Part shown: in pieces, positions 57,432 through 64,000 of the stretch | How the letters are laid out: every line of letters begins with the position of its first letter | How positions within the stretch are numbered: the stretch's first letter is position 1 | DNA from: Elusimicrobiota bacterium | Lineage (GTDB): Bacteria > Elusimicrobiota > Elusimicrobia > UBA1565 > UBA9628 | Assembly (NCBI GenBank): GCA_016218545.1 | Contig: JACRDQ010000018.1 | Location: 1-64,000, forward strand | Direction: 5' to 3' | DNA length: 64,000 nt | Program-made: the position numbers and the translations under genes | Notes under the pieces: model-generated | Databases searched by the model: none | Told to the model about the DNA's origin: nothing | The model's input: only the letters and a program-made list of their open reading frames with translations

Positions 57432-59051
57432 CTATGGGTCCATGCCGGGGCCGAAGAGGAGCTTGAAGAGGACACTCCTCTTAACCGGCGGCGGAGGGGA
57501 CAATACCTCGGCAGGGCCCAGGCGCCGGGTGCGGTGATCGTAGACCCGCAGAACCGCGAGGGGATAGCTGTTGGTCACGACCCCGCCCGACGTCTGGACA
57601 AGGTTTGCGCCCCTGACCTCCATGTCCGGACCAAGGACATTGGCGCGCAGGTCCGGCCGCTGCGTCAGCATCCTCAACGCCCAGCCGAGATCGTAGTTGC
57701 TGTCGAAGACGGTCGCGCCGTGCACGGTCCTGGCCGCGCCCTGGAGCAGGATGGACGAAGGCCCAGGGGCAAGGCCGCGGACCTGCGGGACCAGGGAGGA
57801 GAGTATCTCCTTCTGTTCCTCCCAGGCCCGGGCCCAAGCCCGGGCCTCGACCCAGTTCGTCCAGGTGAACGCTGCCAGCAGCAACCCCAGGCACGGGCCG
57901 CGCCAGCGGCCGGGAAGGAGGACGACTCCGGCGGCCAGCCACAAGCCTCCCACCCACGCGCTCACGCCGTTGACCCGGCTCAGGATGCCGTTGACGTAGG
58001 GCATATGATGCGCTGAGACCATGAAGGGGGCGTAGGTGCCGACGAAGCCGAAGGCCGCGGCTCCAGCCAGGGTCCACCGGACCTCCCGTCCAGGGATCGG
58101 CCCGCGGTCCAAGTGACTGCGGAGCGTCAGCGCGGCCCAAACGGCGAAGAAAGGAAGGACCAGCCAGAGCCTGCCCAGCTCCGCGAGGGCGTCGCGGAGC
58201 CGCAGACAGCTCAGGGTCAAGGGCCAGAGCGTGGTGCAGCCCATGCCAGCGGCCAGCACCTTGGCCGCGTTGGAGACGGAGAAGGACAGCTTCTCCGACT
58301 TCTGGTTCATGGCCTCCGGGATGAACCTCAGTCCCGCGAACTTCCAGAGCACCACGGCCGCGAGCACGGCGGCGTAAGGAGCCAGGCACCGCGCCGCTTC
58401 ACGGGCCGCCTTGCCAGGGTCTCCGCTCTCCGCCCAGGAGCGTCCGGCGAGCGCGCCTGCCAGCAGCAGCGGAGCCAGCATCGGAGTCTCGAACACCAGA
58501 AGCCCACCAGCATAGAGCCCTGCTCCGGCGGCCAGGAACCAGGACCTTCCGGACTCCCTCCATCGCAGATGCGCCAACATGCTGGCCAGCATCAGGACCT
58601 GCGAGAGCTGTTGACCGATGAGGCCCGGCCGGAAGTGCAGTCCTGCGCGGTTCGGGAACAGGAGAGCCAGGCCGGCCGCGGTCAAGGCGAGACCCGGGCT
58701 CCCCAGGAGCCGCTCGAGAAGGAGGAAGAGGAGCAGTCCCTCGCCGGCCTCCAAGAACGCCAAGAGCGTCTGGGGCACCCAGGGCCTGGCAGGCAAAGGG
58801 TCCTCGGAAGAGACCCCGCTCAGGCGGTGGACCAGGGGGAGGAGCAGCATGTTCAAGGGGCGGTCCCAATAGATGCCTGCGTCGGCAAACCCCCGGACCC
58901 CGTCTGCGTACTCCGGTCCCTGCACGGTCAAGGACACCTCGTACCAATCGTCGAGGTGCCAGCCCGTGCCGAAACTGCCCGGGCGCAGGCCCGCGAACTC
59001 GACGGCCAACAGGATCAGCAGCGCCCGGACCCAAGGGATGCCCGGCTTCAC
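57432..59051 (-). CDS. Polytopic membrane protein, GT-C-like
   Basis: The 539 residues contain about eleven membrane helices. After the first helix comes an acidic pair in 'GTGWHLDDWYEVSLTVQGPE', the D-D that marks the first loop of GT-C (dolichol- or undecaprenyl-phosphate-sugar) glycosyltransferases. The C-terminus is soluble ('VFDSNYDLGWALRMLTQRPD'). The gene starts with GTG at 59051, overlapping the upstream stop. The stop is adjacent to palindrome copy 2. Exact family unknown; a mannosyltransferase-like (PMT-related) role is the closest analogy. Confidence 0.72.
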   Translation of the reverse strand: MKPGIPWVRALLILLAVEFAGLRPGSFGTGWHLDDWYEVSLTVQGPEYADGVRGFADAGIYWDRPLNMLLLPLVHRLSGVSSEDPLPARPWVPQTLLAFLEAGEGLLLFLLLERLLGSPGLALTAAGLALLFPNRAGLHFRPGLIGQQLSQVLMLASMLAHLRWRESGRSWFLAAGAGLYAGGLLVFETPMLAPLLLAGALAGRSWAESGDPGKAAREAARCLAPYAAVLAAVVLWKFAGLRFIPEAMNQKSEKLSFSVSNAAKVLAAGMGCTTLWPLTLSCLRLRDALAELGRLWLVLPFFAVWAALTLRSHLDRGPIPGREVRWTLAGAAAFGFVGTYAPFMVSAHHMPYVNGILSRVNGVSAWVGGLWLAAGVVLLPGRWRGPCLGLLLAAFTWTNWVEARAWARAWEEQKEILSSLVPQVRGLAPGPSSILLQGAARTVHGATVFDSNYDLGWALRMLTQRPDLRANVLGPDMEVRGANLVQTSGGVVTNSYPLAVLRVYDHRTRRLGPAEVLSPPPPVKRSVLFKLLFGPGMDP

Positions 59052-61033
59052 TCAGCCTCCATGGCCACTGGGGCCCGCACCTCGCCGAGCCGGGGCCAGA
59101 CCCCTTCAGGCGCGGAGGAGAACACCTCGAAGGAGGCGTGGGCCGGCCCTTCCGGCAAGGGCGCCTCGAGGCGCAGGTGGAAGACCTCCTCGACCGCGTC
59201 TCCTTTCTTCCATGTCGAGGCCGGGATGAGATCGTCGAGGGCCGGCCAGAGCATCCGGGCCGAGGCAGGGTCAGCCGGATCCTCTCCGTACACGGGCTTG
59301 TAGATGAGCCTGCCCGAAGAGTCGTAGAGTCTGGGGATGAAGGCGAAATCGCGGCCCGGCGTCCCGCTCCAGACCACCTTGAGAGTCAGGAGCCCCTTCC
59401 CCGTCCTGGCCGAGACCGAACGCAGGACAGGACCGCCCGGGACCGCGTCAGCCGGAGGACCCGAGACCCGGCCGCGGCGGCTCGACTCCAGCCACACCGG
59501 GACCAGAAGCCTCGGCCTGGCCCCGCAGCGAGCAGTCCCCGGGAGCTCCAGGACCGCGGACCGTCCCCCTGGAAGACCGAGGTCGAGGGTCCGGCTGCAC
59601 TCCAACCTCCCCTCGGAGCCGTAAACCAGGACCCGAGCTCCGGAGAGAGGCCGCCACTGAAAATAGGAATCGCCGAAGATCTCGGGATAGTTCAGGGAGA
59701 AGAGCCCGGCGCGCGTGGGAGCGACCGTGACCGCGTTGACCGGAGGCTGGCGGCCGGTGCGGTAGCCGAAGACCACGCCATGCTCGCAGGTGAGAGGGAA
59801 GGCGGGAGCGTAGCCGACCCGCAGGGGAGCGCCGAGAAGGTAGATGCTCTCAGGCTCCGGTCCCAGGATGTCCGGTGCTTGATCTGCGAAGCGCTGCATG
59901 AGCGTCCAGGACGTCTTCCAGGACCAACCCTGGCCCAGGGCCAGAGCGGAGCTCAGACCGAAGAACACGGCTCCCAGCACAGCCAGGCCGGCGCCTGCGC
60001 CGGGACGACGCCCCAGCAGCCAGGCCGCGGCGGAGCTCGCGGCCAGGGCCAGTCCCAGGCTGGGGAGGTAGTGGTGCCTGCCGCTCATGAACCAGAAGAG
60101 GTTCGGGAAATAGGCGGCCGACCACCACGCCAGACCGACCAGGGCCAACCGCCGGGAGGGCGCCTCGTCGGAGGAGCGCCAGAGACTCCTCATGGTCCAG
60201 ACCCAGGCGCCTCCGAGGAGCGCGGCCAGGACAGCGGTGGGGGCCGGCCCCCCGGCCAGGGAGTGAAGCGTGTCCCAGCGAGGGAGCTTCACCAACGGCG
60301 CCAAGGACATGGCCGCGGCCTGGGCAGCGCGCGCCGCGACGGAGCCCCACTGGACCGTGGGATTGCTCCCTGCCGGAGCGCCGTGACGCAGGGCGACGTG
60401 GACCACGGCCAAGGCAGCGGCAGTCCCGGCGAAGAGCGCGAGCCTGGGCCAGCGCCTGCCCGTGGTCGGACTCGTGTCGAGGCAGAGGAGGATGGGAACC
60501 CACATCAGGAAGACCTGGTCGTAGTCGAAAAGGGCCAGGCCGTAGAGCGCCAGAGCCGCCAGGCTCAGGCCGGAACAGGCGGCCAAGGCGGCGGCCAGGA
60601 CCAGGGTCGTGGAGAGGAGGTTCATGACGATGGCTGAGGTCCAGAAATGGGTTTCTCCGTGGTTCGGATAGGTCAGGAAGAGCCCGGAAGCCAGAAGAGC
60701 CGTCCCCAGCCCGGCTCCCAGACGCCTGGCCAACGCCCATGCCAGGAGGACGTTGAGCAGGTCCAGCCCCAGGCCGAAGACGTGCAGGGACTCGGGCGAG
60801 GGGCCCAGGACCTTGTAGAGCAGCCAGGTGTAGAGGATGTGGAGGTTGCGGCCAGGGACATAGGCCTGGAATTGAACCCACATCGATCCCCAGTCGGCGC
60901 GTGACAGAGTCCAGTGGAATGGATGGTCGTCGAGATGCAAGCCGGCCCATGGGACATGGGGCCCGAACACCAGGGCCGCGGCCGCGGCCAGGAAGGCCGG
61001 CCCTGCCCAGGTCCGAAGCGCTCCTCGGCTCAT
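59048..61033 (-). CDS. Polytopic membrane protein, GT-C-like
   Basis: The 661 residues have about ten membrane helices followed by a soluble beta-rich C-terminal part of around 250 residues ('YGSEGRLECSRTLDLGLPGG', 'GRLIYKPVYGEDPADPASAR'). The first loop contains 'PWAGLHLDDHPFHWTLSRAD' with the D-D pair of GT-C enzymes. The ATG overlaps the upstream stop, and its own stop overlaps the GTG of the next gene. It probably acts on a lipid-linked sugar at the periplasmic face; the substrate is unknown. Confidence 0.72.
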   Translation of the reverse strand: MSRGALRTWAGPAFLAAAAALVFGPHVPWAGLHLDDHPFHWTLSRADWGSMWVQFQAYVPGRNLHILYTWLLYKVLGPSPESLHVFGLGLDLLNVLLAWALARRLGAGLGTALLASGLFLTYPNHGETHFWTSAIVMNLLSTTLVLAAALAACSGLSLAALALYGLALFDYDQVFLMWVPILLCLDTSPTTGRRWPRLALFAGTAAALAVVHVALRHGAPAGSNPTVQWGSVAARAAQAAAMSLAPLVKLPRWDTLHSLAGGPAPTAVLAALLGGAWVWTMRSLWRSSDEAPSRRLALVGLAWWSAAYFPNLFWFMSGRHHYLPSLGLALAASSAAAWLLGRRPGAGAGLAVLGAVFFGLSSALALGQGWSWKTSWTLMQRFADQAPDILGPEPESIYLLGAPLRVGYAPAFPLTCEHGVVFGYRTGRQPPVNAVTVAPTRAGLFSLNYPEIFGDSYFQWRPLSGARVLVYGSEGRLECSRTLDLGLPGGRSAVLELPGTARCGARPRLLVPVWLESSRRGRVSGPPADAVPGGPVLRSVSARTGKGLLTLKVVWSGTPGRDFAFIPRLYDSSGRLIYKPVYGEDPADPASARMLWPALDDLIPASTWKKGDAVEEVFHLRLEAPLPEGPAHASFEVFSSAPEGVWPRLGEVRAPVAMEAE

Positions 61034-62769
61034 CGCCGAGGCCTTGCCCTGGAGGCCGGCGCAGTCATGCGGGGCGCGGTCGCGCCCGGAGGGGGAGCGC
61101 CGAAGAGCCGGATCTCCCCGTTCCGCTCATAAAGCACGGCGGTCACGCCAGGAGCGGGGCGGTACTCCAGGACCCGGCGGAAGGGCAGGCGGCCCTGGGC
61201 GATGAGAGCCTGGACCTGGGGCTCCACGACCCTGACCGTGGGAGGGAGCACCTCCTCAGGCAGGCCCCGGACCTCGAGCAGATGGGTCGCCCCGCGGTCC
61301 TGAAGCCTGGCGACCACCATCTCGATGCGGCCCTCCATCCAGCCGTAGCTGATGAACTTGATGGGGTGGCCGGCCAGGCTGCTGAAATACGACATGTTGT
61401 TGGCGTTGATGCTATCCGTTTCCGAGCCGAGCGCCACGACCGCGGGACCTGCCCCCACCGCGTCGCTGATGCGCTCCATGAGGCCTGAGTGGTCCCAGCC
61501 CGCCGAACCCAGGGGCGCGCCTCCGAGGCGCGAAGGGGGAGTCACCAGGGGCCGACTCCCCGCTGTCAGCTCCGGGAGGACCCCGCCGAAGCTCACGTGG
61601 CAGTATTGGATGACGGGGAAAACGAGCAGGACCGCGCAAGCCAGCCTGCCCTTGGCCGAGGCGCCGAGAGCGAAGTCCAAACCCCTGGCCATGAGCAGTG
61701 CCAAGGCGGGCAGGCAGGGCGCGATGATCCGAGCCTCCTTATTGACCCCGAGCGTAGCCGCGACCAGGGGCAGGCCCAGCCAGAGCCCCAGCATCAGGGT
61801 GCCTTGCCCGGGAAAGGACCTCCGGACCAGGGCCCAGGCCGAGAGCGTCAGGCCAAGGACGACGTAATAGGGAGAGACCTCGTTGAAGACCAGGATCCCC
61901 CAGTACTTCAAGATCACGGCCGGAGACCAGACCTTGGTGTCGCCGTAGTGGCTGGCGATGTCGCCCACGCTGGCCCTGAAGAAGTATCCCGTCACGTAGA
62001 GGAGGTTCCAGGCGTACCAGGTCAGGGCCACCGCAGCGCCCAAGCCCAGGACCAGCTTCAAGGAAGGCTCGAGCTCGGAGAGGAACTCGCGCCACCCGGC
62101 CTGGGCGCCCGCGGCACGGCGCTCGGCCCGGAACGCGCGCCAACGCAGGAAGAACATGAGAAGGGCCGGGCCGAGCACGAAGACAGGGAAGAGCACCTTG
62201 AGCAGCAAGCCCGCGCCCAGCAGGAGGCCTGAGGCCGCGGCATGGCCCCGCCGGGACAGCCCCTCCGAGCTCCAGAGATGATAGAGGAAGCCCGTGACCA
62301 CCGCGGCAAGCGAGACCTCGACCTGGAGGACGCGCGAGAGGCAGAAGAGCTGGGGCAGGGTCATGGCCGCGGCCAGGGCCATGAGGCCCACGGTCCCGCC
62401 ATAGAGGCGGCGGCCGAAGAGGAAGACATAGAGGCCGAGCAGGGCCAGCATGGCCATATTGACCAACTGCATGGAGCGCATGGACATGCCGAAGACGGCG
62501 TAGAACGGCATGGGCAGGACGGAGAAGAGGGGAGCCTTGGTCTTGAAGGAGTCCGCGTATTCGGAAAGGAAGGTCGCGGGGCCCTGCTCCGTCAGGGCCC
62601 GATAGAGCTTGAAGCTGGTCTCCAGGTAGAGCGCGTCGTCGAAGGCCGGGGCCTTGGCGGTACGGCGGCTGTGCCACAGGTTGACCCCGATGCAGAGAGC
62701 CACCAGGACGGCTCCTGCGACTGCCTGCCAGCGGGCCGGGCCGGACTGGACGTCGGGGTCTGATGCCAT
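61030..62769 (-). CDS. GT39/ArnT-type membrane glycosyltransferase
   Basis: The 579 residues have the clearest glycosyltransferase signature of the set. The first loop 'AKAPAFDDALYLETSFKLYR' matches the GT39/ArnT start (D-D-x-x-Y). About twelve helices follow, and a basic loop (about residue 180) with 'FLRWRAFRAERRAAGAQAG' separates two halves. The C-terminal soluble part carries 'SETDSINANNMSYFSSLAGH'. It transfers sugar from a lipid carrier to protein or lipid A-like acceptors. First gene of the three-gene operon, with its own promoter and an eight-base leader. Confidence 0.82.
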   Translation of the reverse strand: MASDPDVQSGPARWQAVAGAVLVALCIGVNLWHSRRTAKAPAFDDALYLETSFKLYRALTEQGPATFLSEYADSFKTKAPLFSVLPMPFYAVFGMSMRSMQLVNMAMLALLGLYVFLFGRRLYGGTVGLMALAAAMTLPQLFCLSRVLQVEVSLAAVVTGFLYHLWSSEGLSRRGHAAASGLLLGAGLLLKVLFPVFVLGPALLMFFLRWRAFRAERRAAGAQAGWREFLSELEPSLKLVLGLGAAVALTWYAWNLLYVTGYFFRASVGDIASHYGDTKVWSPAVILKYWGILVFNEVSPYYVVLGLTLSAWALVRRSFPGQGTLMLGLWLGLPLVAATLGVNKEARIIAPCLPALALLMARGLDFALGASAKGRLACAVLLVFPVIQYCHVSFGGVLPELTAGSRPLVTPPSRLGGAPLGSAGWDHSGLMERISDAVGAGPAVVALGSETDSINANNMSYFSSLAGHPIKFISYGWMEGRIEMVVARLQDRGATHLLEVRGLPEEVLPPTVRVVEPQVQALIAQGRLPFRRVLEYRPAPGVTAVLYERNGEIRLFGAPPPGATAPRMTAPASRARPRR

Positions 62770-62783
62770 CGTGTCGGGGCCAT

Positions 62784-62792
62784 ATTATACCA
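62784..62792 (-). promoter_or_regulatory. Extended -10 promoter of the minus-strand glycosyltransferase operon
   Basis: On the minus strand TGG-TATAAT (62792 to 62784) precedes the ATG at 62769 by 15 positions, giving a leader of about eight bases. Confidence 0.55.
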
Positions 62793-62828
62793 AGGGGGGG
62801 GCTCCGCCGAGCATGGCCCTGTCGCGAT

Positions 62829-62837
62829 TGGTATAAT
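62829..62837 (+). promoter_or_regulatory. Extended -10 promoter of the divergent glycosyltransferase gene
   Basis: TGG-TATAAT ends eight positions before the ATG at 62845, almost leaderless. No -35 is visible. It and the opposite element share the sequence TTGGTATAAT. Confidence 0.55.
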
Positions 62838-62844
62838 CCCCGCC

Positions 62845-64000
62845 ATGCAGCGCTCCCTGCTCGTGCTGGCCGCGGCAGCGCTCCTGGCCCGCTGGTCCGT
62901 GGCCCTGGTGACCGAGCGCCACCCGATCTTCCCGGCCTACGCCTATGCGGACGCCGCGCTTTACGACCAGGACGCCCGCCTCTTCGCCGCGGAACGGCGG
63001 GCGGGCCGTCCCAAGCCGTACCGGCTGACCCCGAACCGGGAGATCTACACCACCTGGGTCATCTTCTTCTATTATCATCTCGGCACCGCTCCCCTGCTGC
63101 TCAAGCTCATCAACGGAACCCTGGCCAGCGCGTCCGTGCTCCTGTGGTTCCTGCTGGTCCGCAGCCTCTCGCCCCCGCTCGCCGGCAAGGGAGCGGACCG
63201 CGCCGCTCTCGCCGCGGGCCTGCTGCTCGCGCTATGGCCGACCCACGTCTTCTACACCTCCCAGAACACCAAGGAGGCCTGGACCCTGCTGGCCCTTGCT
63301 GCCGCCTTCTACCTGGTCCTGGCAGCCGGGAGGGAGGAGCCGGAACAGCCCCGTGCCCGCGTCTCGGACCTGGCACCCCTGGGAGGGGCCCTCGCCCTGT
63401 TGCTGGCCGGACTCCTCAGGGACCACCTGGTGCCTGCGGCCGGGGCGGTCTTGCTTGCGGGCTCAGCCTGGAAGGCCTTCGAGGGGAGGAAGGACCCGTG
63501 GTCCCTTCGCCGCGGGCTGTGGGCCTGCGCCTGCGTGGGCTTGGCCGTGGCCGTGTTCCGGCCGGGTTCGGCCTGGCTCTTCGAACGCTACCACATGTCG
63601 TTCGCTCCCCGGGACACGGTGCCCTTCGTGAAAGGCTACGTGCCTCCTCAGGACGGGGCCCGGAACGTCGAGCCCTGGACCCCGGAATGGCTGACGCAGT
63701 TCAGGAGGGCCCGCCAGCAGAGCGACCAGGCCTATGCCCAGGCCTCGCACCACCGCCGGGTGGGCACCCAGCTCTTCGCGGACCTCGAGCTCAAGACATG
63801 GACCGACATCGCCTCCTTCCTGCCGGCCGGGGCCTTCACCGTGCTCTTCATGCCCCTGCCCGGACTCTATCCCATGGAAGGCAACATCGGAAGGATGCTC
63901 GCCTCGGCCGAGAATGTGCTGATCCTGGCCTTGGCCCTCCTCGCGCTGCCGGGAGCCCTGCGTTGGGCGTTCAACCCTGGCCGGGCTCCGCTGCTGCTCT
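62845..64000 (+). CDS. GT-C-like membrane glycosyltransferase, 5' part only
   Basis: The frame is open from the ATG at 62845 to the window end (385 codons), so the 3' end lies outside. Several membrane helices follow the first loop 'AYAYADAALYDQDARLFAAE', which has the D...YD layout of GT39-like enzymes. 'ALWPTHVFYTSQNTKEAWTL' is the usual second-loop pattern. A soluble segment ('TPEWLTQFRRARQQSDQAYA') and another helix are also seen. It reads away from the three-gene minus-strand set and may belong to the same surface-glycan locus. Confidence 0.72.
   Translation, partial: MQRSLLVLAAAALLARWSVALVTERHPIFPAYAYADAALYDQDARLFAAERRAGRPKPYRLTPNREIYTTWVIFFYYHLGTAPLLLKLINGTLASASVLLWFLLVRSLSPPLAGKGADRAALAAGLLLALWPTHVFYTSQNTKEAWTLLALAAAFYLVLAAGREEPEQPRARVSDLAPLGGALALLLAGLLRDHLVPAAGAVLLAGSAWKAFEGRKDPWSLRRGLWACACVGLAVAVFRPGSAWLFERYHMSFAPRDTVPFVKGYVPPQDGARNVEPWTPEWLTQFRRARQQSDQAYAQASHHRRVGTQLFADLELKTWTDIASFLPAGAFTVLFMPLPGLYPMEGNIGRMLASAENVLILALALLALPGALRWAFNPGRAPLLL

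Overview
The window is 64 kb of GC-rich, densely packed DNA from a Gram-negative (diderm) bacterium. Outer-membrane biology is explicit: a PorV/PorQ-type barrel fragment, a LolA-like carrier, a POTRA-plus-barrel protein, TolQ/TolR/TonB-like genes and a TolC-MacA-MacB-like export set. PorV-type proteins, a DUF3467 gene, large GT-C membrane glycosyltransferases and the housekeeping gene order are compatible with Elusimicrobiota or a similar under-sampled lineage. That placement is inference, because no rRNA gene is present.

Layout. Bases 1-2560 (+): a PorV-like fragment, murG, a Crp/Fnr regulator and tRNA-Ala with a terminator. 2646-3266 (+): a Spy-like, methionine-rich periplasmic protein. 11820 back to 3282 (-): a ten-gene operon gmk-rpoZ-coaC-coaB-udg-methyltransferase-priA-tyrS-fecR-mltG. 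11882-29375 (+): DUF3467, cinA, rpsO, pnp, accB, ftsK, lolA-like, rodZ-like, pgsA, pgpA, a POTRA/barrel protein, a three-subunit molybdenum hydroxylase and an M32 carboxypeptidase. 29376-30150: nested inverted repeats and a broken IS5-type transposase. 34790 back to 30147 (-): a small secreted protein and two tandem DUF2723 membrane proteins. 34854-37288 (+): a TPR protein and an EamA transporter. 45277 back to 37248 (-): a MoxR/DUF58/VWA (Bat-like) operon. 45353-52944 (+): TolQ/TolR/TonB-like genes, a thioesterase and the TolC/MacA/MacB-like set. 53011-56549 (+): TatA, a radical SAM/SPASM enzyme, DUF456, a ChaN-like protein and ComB, then tRNA-Ser. 56671-57430: near-perfect 31-bp-arm palindromes bracketing a stand-alone pyruvate-kinase C-terminal-domain gene. 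62769 back to 57432 (-), and 62845 to the window end (+): four GT-C-like membrane glycosyltransferase genes.

How it fits together. Most of the window is core cell-envelope, translation, replication and cofactor functions in long operons joined by 4-bp ATGA/GTGA overlaps. Accessory parts are the IS remnant, the palindromes and the two membrane-glycosyltransferase loci.

Three observations stand out. First, the FAD subunit of the molybdenum hydroxylase has a whole GltD-type (glutamate-synthase small-subunit-like) oxidoreductase inserted inside it. Second, a recurring -10 element, often extended (TGn), sits so that the predicted transcription start falls on or within 1-3 bases of the start codon for seven operon-leading genes, four of them exactly, with no Shine-Dalgarno for six of the seven. 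This suggests frequent leaderless transcripts. Third, the palindromes flank one gene exactly, next to a tRNA. No CRISPR array, defence island, prophage or rRNA operon was found.
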